Part shown: piece after piece, positions 1 through 7,429 of the stretch
Layout of the letters: each line of letters starts with the position of its first letter
Position numbering within the stretch: position 1 is the stretch's first letter
Assembly (NCBI RefSeq): GCF_009848685.1
Contig: NZ_WXTX01000003.1
Coordinates: 124,001 to 188,000, forward strand
Direction of reading: 5' to 3'
Length of the DNA stretch: 64,000 bases
Source: Andreprevotia sp. IGB-42
Lineage (GTDB): Bacteria; Pseudomonadota; Gammaproteobacteria; Burkholderiales; Chitinibacteraceae
Notes under the pieces: generated by a model
Database searches by the model: none
What the model was told of the DNA's origin: nothing
The model's input: the letters and a program-made list of their open reading frames with translations, nothing else
Program-made: the position numbers and the translations under genes

Positions 1-124
1 CGACCAGATGCCATTGCTGCCAGTCTGTCTGCAATGCAGGATCATTGCCGATTGCGCGCAGCACCGCATCGCAGTCTTCACCGGCAAGTTCACCATCAAG
101 TAGCGCGGATAATTGTTCTTTCAT
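1..124 (-). CDS. rseA: RseA/MucA-type anti-sigma-E factor, N-terminal fragment
   Basis: Only the first 41 codons are in the window; the gene runs off the left edge. The reading begins MKEQLSALLDGEL and continues to a DWQQWHLV motif, the typical opening of the cytoplasmic sigma-binding domain of RseA/MucA proteins (short acidic helix, then a W..WHL helix). The family is a single-pass inner-membrane protein whose N-terminal domain holds sigma-E inactive until envelope stress triggers proteolysis. The ATG lies 53 bases after the rpoE stop, in the same direction, which is the standard rpoE-rseA order. The identification rests on these motifs plus context; the membrane and periplasmic parts are not visible. 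Confidence 0.85.
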   Translation of the reverse strand, partial: MKEQLSALLDGELAGEDCDAVLRAIGNDPALQTDWQQWHLV

Positions 125-177
125 TTTTCAGCCTCTAAACACGTCGTGATCAAATCCCGTTCAGGCGCCCTGCAGGG

Positions 178-789
178 CTACCAGCGGCGATCCTTGCCAA
201 CGGTCTCCAACAGCGGTTTCAACTTGCCGGCTATCGCCTCGCGCGCCCGGAAAATTCTCGAGCGCACGGTGCCGATCGGGCAATTCATTGCATCGGCAAT
301 GTCCTCGTAAGACAGGCCGTCCATCTCTCGCAGTGTAATGGCCGTGCGCAGCTCTTCAGGCAATGCGTCGACAGCTTCATTGACAGTTCTGACAATCTGC
401 CGGTTGGAGAGTTCAGATTCCGGTGTGTTGTGATCCGGTATTTGTGCCGCAGCGTCCAGTGTCTCACCGTCTTCGTCTTCGTAGTCGGTCGACAATTGCG
501 GGCGGCGCCCCAGCGAGGCGAGGTAATTCTTGGCCGTGTTGATCGCGATGCGATACAGCCAGGTATAAAAGGCCGATTCGCCGCGAAAAGACGGCAGCGC
601 GCGGTAAGCCTTGATGAAGGCCTCCTGCGTTACATCCTCAATCTCATGCGGATCGCGGATCAGGCGTGTCAAAAGGCGGGCAATCCGCCGCTGGTACTTG
701 GCTACCAGCAGCTCGAACGCACGCTTGTCGCCGGCTTGCGCCCGTGCGACCAGCTCTGCGTCGATATCCCGTTCTGTGGGTTTTTCCAA
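178..789 (-). CDS. rpoE: RNA polymerase sigma-E factor (ECF, RpoE/AlgU)
   Basis: A 203-residue ECF sigma factor. Region 2 lies at about residues 20-95 ([20 protein letters not shown], then [17 protein letters not shown]). Region 4 lies at about 140-190 and ends in the helix-turn-helix [14 protein letters not shown]. Length and motifs match RpoE/AlgU, which directs transcription of envelope-stress genes. The start is TTG: GGAG sits 7 bases upstream, and an in-frame stop 11 codons further up leaves no ATG. A GGCCCG/CGGGCC hairpin lies in the leader at 817-833. rseA follows directly, as expected for an autoregulated rpoE-rse operon. It is divergent from nadB, the neighbour seen in many proteobacteria. 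Confidence 0.96.
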   Translation of the reverse strand: MEKPTERDIDAELVARAQAGDKRAFELLVAKYQRRIARLLTRLIRDPHEIEDVTQEAFIKAYRALPSFRGESAFYTWLYRIAINTAKNYLASLGRRPQLSTDYEDEDGETLDAAAQIPDHNTPESELSNRQIVRTVNEAVDALPEELRTAITLREMDGLSYEDIADAMNCPIGTVRSRIFRAREAIAGKLKPLLETVGKDRRW

Positions 790-978
790 TGCGTGCTCCG
801 TACAGTCGGCGCTCAGGGCCCGTCATGCGGGCCTCATGCTATCTGCGTACAGATCGTGGCAACACCACGATTTTGCAAGCACCGACAAGGCGCCGATTCT
901 GACTTAGCGCTTTGCGCACGGCAAGCGCAGCCGCTCTGTTATATTTACCGGCCTACCGTGCAAGATGGAACAAGGGCA

Positions 979-2574
979 ATGCAGCAATTCGATGTACTGA
1001 TCGTGGGCAGCGGTCTGGGTGGCATGACCATGGCACTGCACCTGGCAGACACGCTCAAGGTCGGGCTGGTTACCAAGCGCGAATTGCGCGATGGCGGCAG
1101 TGGCTGGGCACAAGGCGGCATCGCCGGGGTGCTCGATAACCACGACAGCGTCGAGCTGCATATCAAGGATACCTTCGTTGCCGGTGCCGGCCTGTGCGAT
1201 GCCGATGCCACCCGCTTCATCATCGAGCACTCGCGCGAAGCCATCGACTGGCTGATTGCCATGGGCGTGCCGTTCACCAAGGATGAATCGGGCGACATCA
1301 ACTACCACGGCTACCACCTGACGCGCGAAGGCGGCCACAGCCATCGCCGCATCATTCACGCAGCCGATGCCACCGGGGCTGCGGTCATCGAAACGCTGGC
1401 CACCAAGGTCGCGGCGCACCCCGATATCACCGTACTGGAAAACCACATTGCGCTCGACTTGATTACCGCCAGGAAGCTGGGCAGCGCGGATCAGCGCGTA
1501 TGGGGCGCCTACGTTTACGATATCGAAGCGGACAAGGTGGAAACCGTGCTGGCCAGCCATACGGTGCTGGCCACCGGCGGTGCGGGCAAGGTGTATCTGT
1601 ATACCAGCAATCCGGATGTGGCCACCGGCGACGGCATCGCCATCGGCTGGCGCGCCGGCTGCCGCGTGGCCAACATGGAATTCATCCAGTTCCATCCCAC
1701 CTGCCTGTACCACCCGGATGCCAAATCCTTCCTGATTACCGAGGCGGTACGCGGCGAAGGCGGCATCCTGCGCCTGCCGGACGGCACGCGCTTCATGCCC
1801 CATCATGACGAGCGCGCCGAACTGGCCCCGCGTGACGTGGTGGCACGCGCCATCGACTTCGAAATGAAAAAAGGCGGTTACGACTGCGTGTACCTGGATA
1901 TCAGCTACAAGCCGGCCCGCTTCGTGAAGGAACACTTCCCCACCATCTATCAGCGCTGCCTGGAGCTGGGCATCGACATCACCAAGGAGCCGATACCCGT
2001 GGTGCCGGCCGCGCATTACACCTGCGGTGGCCTGGTGGTGGACCTGAAGGGCCAGACCGACATTGCCGGCTTGTATGGCGTGGGTGAAGTGGCGTGCACC
2101 GGCCTGCACGGTGCCAATCGCCTTGCCTCCAACTCGCTGCTCGAATGCATGGTGCTGGGCAAGGCTGCCGCCAACGACATCCTGCAACGCGGCAACGCAA
2201 AGCCACCGAAAGCGCCGGAATGGGACGAAAGCCGCGTGACCGATCCGGACGAAGAGGTGGTGATCTCGCACAACTGGGATGAGCTGCGCCGCTTCATGTG
2301 GGATTACGTGGGCATCGTGCGTACCAACAAGCGGCTGGAGCGTGCTTTGCACCGCATCCAGCTGCTGCAGAGTGAAATCCACGAGTACTACAGCAACTTC
2401 CGCGTGGGCAATGACCTGATCGAGCTGCGCAACCTCGTTACCACCGCCGAGCTGATCGTGCGCTGCGCGATGGAGCGCAAGGAAAGCCGCGGCCTGCACT
2501 ACAGCCGTGATTACCCCGGCATGCTCGCTACTGCGGTGCCGACAGTACTGGCGCCCCCCAGAGCCGCAGACTGA
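979..2574 (+). CDS. nadB: L-aspartate oxidase
   Basis: A 531-residue flavoprotein that oxidises L-aspartate to iminoaspartate, the first step of bacterial NAD synthesis; NadA uses the product. The N-terminal FAD-binding fold is clear ([12 protein letters not shown], residues 5-16). It is followed by the [11 protein letters not shown] flavin loop, the [11 protein letters not shown] active-site segment and a C-terminal helical domain ending near LHYSRDYP. I place the start at the ATG before QQFDVLIVG: a purine-rich GGAACAAGGG lies just upstream, and the longer open frame upstream lacks family similarity. A TATATT element at 940-945 is a possible -10. No nadA or nadC is adjacent. Confidence 0.97.
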   Translation: MQQFDVLIVGSGLGGMTMALHLADTLKVGLVTKRELRDGGSGWAQGGIAGVLDNHDSVELHIKDTFVAGAGLCDADATRFIIEHSREAIDWLIAMGVPFTKDESGDINYHGYHLTREGGHSHRRIIHAADATGAAVIETLATKVAAHPDITVLENHIALDLITARKLGSADQRVWGAYVYDIEADKVETVLASHTVLATGGAGKVYLYTSNPDVATGDGIAIGWRAGCRVANMEFIQFHPTCLYHPDAKSFLITEAVRGEGGILRLPDGTRFMPHHDERAELAPRDVVARAIDFEMKKGGYDCVYLDISYKPARFVKEHFPTIYQRCLELGIDITKEPIPVVPAAHYTCGGLVVDLKGQTDIAGLYGVGEVACTGLHGANRLASNSLLECMVLGKAAANDILQRGNAKPPKAPEWDESRVTDPDEEVVISHNWDELRRFMWDYVGIVRTNKRLERALHRIQLLQSEIHEYYSNFRVGNDLIELRNLVTTAELIVRCAMERKESRGLHYSRDYPGMLATAVPTVLAPPRAAD

Positions 2575-2583
2575 CCACAGCGC

Positions 2584-3744
2584 ATGATCACCACGCTGGC
2601 CATTGCCAATTACCGCTCCTTGCGCGCGCTGATCCTGCCGCTGGCGCAACTCAATGTCATTACCGGCGCCAATGGCAGCGGCAAATCCAGCGTATACCGT
2701 GCGCTGAGGCTACTGGCGGAAACCGCGCAGGACGGTGTGATTCCGGCGCTGGCACGCGAAGGTGGCCTGCAATCGACACTGTGGGCGGGGCCGGAAAATT
2801 TCTCGAACGCGATGCGGCGCGGTGATGCGCCCATCGAAGGCACGGTGCGCAGCGAATCGGTCAACCTCAAGCTGGGCTTTGCCAGCGACGAGTTCGGCTA
2901 CGCCATCGATCTGGGCATGCCCGTTCCGCACCGCACGCTGTTCGGGCACGACCCGGTGATCAAGCGCGAATGCATCTGGGCCGGGCCGTATTACCGGTCC
3001 GCCAGTGCGCTGGTGGACCGTAGCAATGCAGCCGTGCGGATGCGTGACGGCCGCAGCTGGCTGGCGCTGCACCACAAGCTGCCCAGCTTCGACAGCATGA
3101 TGACGCACTGTGCAGACCCGCTGCGTGCACCTGAGGTATTGCGGCTGCGCGAGGCAATGCGTTCATGGCGCTTCTACGATCATTTCCGCAGCGATGCAGG
3201 CGCCCCGGCGCGTCAGGCACAGATCGGCACCCATAGCCCGGTACTGGCCGACGATGGCGCCAACCTGGCCGCCGCACTGCAGACGATAAGGGAAATCGGC
3301 GACAACGCGGCGATGGATGCCGCGCTGGAAGACGCCTTTCCCAGTGCGCGCATCGAAATCCGCAATCTGGATGGCCGTTTCGAAGTGTTGATGCACCAGC
3401 ACGGTCTGCTGCGGCCGTTGCGTGCCGCTGAATTGTCGGATGGCACCTTGCGCTATCTGTTGCTGATCGCCGCGCTGCGCTCGCCACGCCCGCCCGCTTT
3501 GCTGGTACTGAACGAACCTGAAACCAGCCTGCATCTCGATCTGCTGCCAGCACTGGGGCGGCTGATCGCGTTGGCGGCCGGGCAGACGCAGGTAGTGGTG
3601 GTATCCCACGCGCCACGGCTGATTGCCACGCTGGAGCGCAGCGCCGATTGCCAGTCATTGATGCTGGAAAAGGAACTGGGCGAAACCCGGCTGCAAGGGC
3701 AGCAAACGCTGGACCAGCCGCCCTGGCACTGGCCATCACGCTGA
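2584..3744 (+). CDS. RecF/ABC-like AAA ATPase (AAA_21 type), function unknown
   Basis: A 386-residue ATPase. Walker A is GANGSGKSS (about residues 29-37) within an N-terminal ITTLAIANYRSL start typical of RecF/OLD-type ATPases. A signature-like ELSDGTLRYL lies near residue 283, Walker B (ALLVLNEPETSLH) near 305 and the switch histidine (VVVVSHAPRL) near 340. There is no TOPRIM nuclease domain, so it is not a full OLD nuclease, and it lacks the zinc hook and coiled coil of SbcC. It begins 9 bases after the nadB stop and is probably cotranscribed with it. The family is widespread in proteobacteria without an assigned role. Single-gene ATPases of this class occur in both housekeeping and defence settings, and nothing nearby decides between them. 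Confidence 0.8.
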   Translation: MITTLAIANYRSLRALILPLAQLNVITGANGSGKSSVYRALRLLAETAQDGVIPALAREGGLQSTLWAGPENFSNAMRRGDAPIEGTVRSESVNLKLGFASDEFGYAIDLGMPVPHRTLFGHDPVIKRECIWAGPYYRSASALVDRSNAAVRMRDGRSWLALHHKLPSFDSMMTHCADPLRAPEVLRLREAMRSWRFYDHFRSDAGAPARQAQIGTHSPVLADDGANLAAALQTIREIGDNAAMDAALEDAFPSARIEIRNLDGRFEVLMHQHGLLRPLRAAELSDGTLRYLLLIAALRSPRPPALLVLNEPETSLHLDLLPALGRLIALAAGQTQVVVVSHAPRLIATLERSADCQSLMLEKELGETRLQGQQTLDQPPWHWPSR

Positions 3745-3838
3745 AGCCGGCCACGGTGCGATTTTTCACGCTTGCGCACACGCCGCCCGCCCATGCATGC
3801 TGTGCCCATACATGGATGCCTGCCAAAGGAAATCCGGC

Positions 3839-4066
3839 ATGAAAACTGCAGCAACGATTGCCATCTTGCTCACGCTGCTGCCTGCGCTACCCGGCACCGC
3901 ATGGGCCGCGCCTGCCGGCTGGTATACCTGGAAAAGCAAACTGGATGGCAAGCTGATCTGCGTGCAGAGCAACCCCGGCAGCGGCTGGGAGCAGCATAAA
4001 GGCCCGTTTGCCGACAATACCTGCACCCCGCCCGACCAGTTGCCCACCACAACGCCCCGCCCCTGA
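3839..4066 (+). CDS. Small exported protein, function unknown
   Basis: A 75-residue protein. The start at 3839 is chosen because AAAGGAAA lies 8 bases upstream and the resulting N-terminus is a textbook signal peptide: KTAATIAILLTLLPALPG, then cleavage after AWA-A near residue 22. The mature part is about 50 residues. It has a GWYTWKSKLDGKLICVQ segment, two cysteines (CVQ and NTCTPP) that could form a disulfide, and a Pro/Thr-rich end. I recognise no family. It is probably periplasmic. It lies 94 bases after the ATPase gene and converges on the helicase gene. Confidence 0.65.
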   Translation: MKTAATIAILLTLLPALPGTAWAAPAGWYTWKSKLDGKLICVQSNPGSGWEQHKGPFADNTCTPPDQLPTTTPRP

Positions 4067-4087
4067 CCACCGGAAAGGTCGCCAGCA

Positions 4088-7000
4088 TCAATCGCTGGAT
4101 TTGGCTACAGGCGTCCTTTCCAGCCAGCGGCCTGCACGCGGCAGATACAGCGCGGCGCTGACCGGCTTACCGGTCAGCGCGGCCAGCAAATTGCAGTACA
4201 GCGCCAGTTGCTCGCCATGTGCTGACCACATGCGCTCGGCAAACACATCCTCATCCTCACCATCGCGCGCATTGGCCGTCTTGTAGTCCACCACCAGCCA
4301 GCCATCGGCGGTTTCCAGCGCCAGATCGATCACCGCAACCTTGCCTGCTGCATCGATCAGCCGCCACTCGCGCCGTGCAGCCTGCGTCAGCAGCCAGCGC
4401 CCGCGCGCATCTGCCAGCGTGGCCTGCAAGGTGGTCAATACCGTTTGCGCCGCACTGGCGGCATCGCCGGACGACAGGCCAGCACGCAACAGCTGGCGGA
4501 TCATCAGTGGTAACGACTGTTGCAGCCGGGCTGCCGGCCATTGCGCCAAGCCATCATTGCCGATGCGTTCCAGCCAGGCATGCACCACCGTGCCAACCGC
4601 GGCTTCCACCAACTGCGCGGCCAGAGAAAAACGGCCATAGGTGCGCTCCGGCTCCATGATGGGCTGGATGGCTGGCAGCAGATCAGCCGGCAATGCGGCA
4701 AACACGGGGCCGGCCACTGTCTGCGCTTCATCATTGTCCACCGCCGCAACCAATGCAGGCGGCGTCAGCGCCGGCAGCACCGGCAGCAGGCGTGCCAGCA
4801 GGCTGGATGACTGTGGTTGCCTGATCTCGCCGGTCTTGCTGCTGACCGCTAGCTCCCCCACCAGATGCAAATGCCGTTTGGCACGCGTGGCAGCCACGTA
4901 CAGCAGGCGATCCAGCTCATAGGCAGCGCGGCGCTTGTTGCGCTCGCCCAGGTAACGCGACAGCGGGTCCGCATCGCGCTCGGCCAGCGGCTTGATCGGC
5001 CCCAGCAACAAGCGGCCTTGCGAGACCTCCAGCCGCAGCAGCGGCGGATGATCCGGCGGCGCCTTGCGGTGCAGGCCGGGCAGGATCACGGTATCGAACT
5101 GCAGGCCTTTGGATTTGTGCATGGTCATGATCTCGACCCGGTCTGCCGCCGGATCGGGCGCGGCAAACAGGCTGGCCAGCGCATCATCCAGCGCAGCCGG
5201 GTCCAGCGCACCGTAGGGGGCCAGCGTTTCCAGCAACTGGAAAAACCGCTCGGCGTCGACCGCATCGCGTGGGGCCGAATAGATCTGCGGCCCCTGCAAC
5301 CGGCGCCAGATTTGCGCCACATGTGCTGCCAGCGGCAGACTGCCGTTGGCGTGGCTACCATCAAGCAGAATGGGTACGATCGCGGCCACCCGCGCCGCCG
5401 CGTCTTCGTCCAGCGCGGCCAGCCGTGGCGCATGCGCCAACAGTACAGGAATCGCCGTGACATGATCATGGCCGAACAGCGCGGCCAGCGTATGCAGGCT
5501 GAGTCCGCACCATGGCGCGCGCAGCACGCATAGCCACGCCAGCCGGTCACCCGCGTGGCAAAGTGCCCGCGTCAGCTGCACCAGGTCGGCCACCACCGGC
5601 CGTTGCGCCAGCGGCACCAGGTCTACCGCCTTGTGCGCAATCCCCGCCTGCGCCAGCTTGCGGGCAATGCGGTGTGCGTGATTCTTGGCACGCACCAGGA
5701 TGGCGACATTGCCGCTCTCGTCGTGCGCCAATGCCTGTTGCACCAAGGCCAGTACCACATCGGCCTCGGCCTGCGCTGGCAGCTCGCTGTCGCGGCGCCA
5801 TACCGGGTGGAAACATACCGCATAATCGGGCAAAGCGGGGTTGAACGCCGCGGAGCGCGCGTAGGCGATTGCACTGTTTTCCGCGTCGTCCTGTGCGGGG
5901 AACAGCCGGGCAAACGCCAGATTCACCCAGTCCACGATGCCTGCCTGCGAGCGGAAGTTATCCGTCAGCGCCAGAAACTGCGGTGCGATCTCGCCCACGC
6001 CGTGATCACGCGCGGCCAGGAACAAACCCACATCCGCCTTGCGGAAACGATAGATCGACTGCATCGGGTCGCCCACCAGGAACAGCGTGCGCCCGTCCCC
6101 GGCTTGCCAGCCGGCGGTCAGCTTGCCCAGCAGATCGATCTGCGGCTGGCTGGTATCCTGGAATTCATCGATCAGCAGGTGATGGATGCGCGCATCCAGC
6201 CGCAGCAGCAGATCACTCGGCTCATCCGCCTGCCCCAGCGCTGCCACCGCGCGGCTAGCAATCTCGGTGAAATCCACTTCACCCTGCTCGGCAAAGCGCA
6301 CCAGCAATTGCGCAGCAGCGAGCTTGAGCGTGGTCAGCAACGCCGCCAGCGTATGCCACTGCGCATCGGTAAAGCGTGGCACCGGCAAGACGTCGACCGC
6401 ATCGAGCCGCTGCGCCCATGCGGCTTGCGCCTCCATGCCGTGCCGGTCCAGCCAGTCGGCCATCGGTGCCTTGTGCGCGCAGCCCACCGGAAACCCCAGG
6501 TTCTTGCTCAGGCCACGCGGGCTGCGCGGCTTGCCCCCGGTCAGTAGCAGCGTGCGCAATGCCTGCCACTGTGGCAAGGCCTCTGGCCCGGTAGCCAGCA
6601 GCTCCCCTTGCCAGTCCATCAGCGCGGTGAGCACGCCCGGCTTTTCCGCTTCCAGCGCTTCTGCCGCCGCACGCGCAACGGGTGCCAGTTCGTGATACCA
6701 GCCCATGGGCATGGCATCGACCAGGCTGCGCATTTCTTCCACCACCAGCTGGCGCAAATTGTATTCAAGCAATGCCCGGTCTTGCGCCAGTTCGGTCGCA
6801 TCGAATGCATTGGCGAGCCCGCCCAGCAATGGCAGCCATTGATCGCGACTGGCCAGCATCGCCGCCAGCAGTTCCTCGGTGGCTTTCAGGTCCACATCCA
6901 GATGGCTGAGCAGCAAGCGGATCGGTGCGCCCAGTAGTTCATCACCCGCCATCGCCAGCGTGGCGCGCGCCGCCGCCTGATAATGCGGGCGCGCATCGTC

Positions 7001-7429
7001 CACGGTGGCGGGCATACCACCCAGCTGGCTCAGGTAAGGCATGCGCCGTACCAGCCCGGCACAGAACGAATCGATAGTCTGTATGGTCAGGCGGCCGGGG
7101 TGATCAAGCAGGTGCCAGCCCTGCTCGGCATCGTGTGCCAATACCGCACCTGCCAGCTGCCAGCTGCGTAGTGCATGCTCGGTCTCCGGCGCCGGACCAC
7201 GCGCGCGCGCCAGTTTCTGCATTACCCGTGCATGCATTTCCGCCGCAGCCTTGCGGGTGAAGGTAATGGCAACCACTTCTTCGGGCCGGCTTACCGTGGG
7301 CAATAGCGCCAGAATGCGGTCAGTCAGCAGCTCGGTCTTGCCCGAGCCCGCTGGCGCCTGTACCAAAAAGGAGCGCGCCGGGTCCAGAGCAGCCAGCCGT
7401 GCCTGCCAGTCTTGCGGTTGGCGGCTCAT
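4088..7429 (-). CDS. AddA-like UvrD-family helicase/nuclease
   Basis: An 1113-residue UvrD/RecB-family helicase fused to a RecB-type nuclease. Helicase motifs: Walker A APAGSGKTELL (near residue 24), motif II HLLIDEFQDTSQ (near 417), motif III FLVGDPMQSIYRFR, motif V TMHKSKGLQFDTVILPG and motif VI LLYVAATRAKR. The C-terminal nuclease has G..VHAWLERI and the PD-(D/E)XK core WLVVDYKTAN, followed by QLALYCNLL. This is the layout of AddA (double-strand-break end processing), and it overlaps its AddB-like partner by 4 bases (ATGA). Similar two-gene units in betaproteobacteria are often annotated only as UvrD helicase plus PD-(D/E)XK protein. I infer recombination and repair of DNA ends. Confidence 0.88.
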   Translation of the reverse strand: MSRQPQDWQARLAALDPARSFLVQAPAGSGKTELLTDRILALLPTVSRPEEVVAITFTRKAAAEMHARVMQKLARARGPAPETEHALRSWQLAGAVLAHDAEQGWHLLDHPGRLTIQTIDSFCAGLVRRMPYLSQLGGMPATVDDARPHYQAAARATLAMAGDELLGAPIRLLLSHLDVDLKATEELLAAMLASRDQWLPLLGGLANAFDATELAQDRALLEYNLRQLVVEEMRSLVDAMPMGWYHELAPVARAAAEALEAEKPGVLTALMDWQGELLATGPEALPQWQALRTLLLTGGKPRSPRGLSKNLGFPVGCAHKAPMADWLDRHGMEAQAAWAQRLDAVDVLPVPRFTDAQWHTLAALLTTLKLAAAQLLVRFAEQGEVDFTEIASRAVAALGQADEPSDLLLRLDARIHHLLIDEFQDTSQPQIDLLGKLTAGWQAGDGRTLFLVGDPMQSIYRFRKADVGLFLAARDHGVGEIAPQFLALTDNFRSQAGIVDWVNLAFARLFPAQDDAENSAIAYARSAAFNPALPDYAVCFHPVWRRDSELPAQAEADVVLALVQQALAHDESGNVAILVRAKNHAHRIARKLAQAGIAHKAVDLVPLAQRPVVADLVQLTRALCHAGDRLAWLCVLRAPWCGLSLHTLAALFGHDHVTAIPVLLAHAPRLAALDEDAAARVAAIVPILLDGSHANGSLPLAAHVAQIWRRLQGPQIYSAPRDAVDAERFFQLLETLAPYGALDPAALDDALASLFAAPDPAADRVEIMTMHKSKGLQFDTVILPGLHRKAPPDHPPLLRLEVSQGRLLLGPIKPLAERDADPLSRYLGERNKRRAAYELDRLLYVAATRAKRHLHLVGELAVSSKTGEIRQPQSSSLLARLLPVLPALTPPALVAAVDNDEAQTVAGPVFAALPADLLPAIQPIMEPERTYGRFSLAAQLVEAAVGTVVHAWLERIGNDGLAQWPAARLQQSLPLMIRQLLRAGLSSGDAASAAQTVLTTLQATLADARGRWLLTQAARREWRLIDAAGKVAVIDLALETADGWLVVDYKTANARDGEDEDVFAERMWSAHGEQLALYCNLLAALTGKPVSAALYLPRAGRWLERTPVAKSSD

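Noticed and set aside
853-871. ATCGTGG/CCACGAT hairpin in the nadB-rpoE interval as a terminator
   Set aside because: It has a short stem and no convincing T tract on either strand, and no gene ends there.
904-2649. Long open frame on the minus strand opposite nadB, 581 codons
   Set aside because: It is a by-product of high GC codon bias; the translation is low-complexity with no family motif, while the plus strand encodes a clear NadB.
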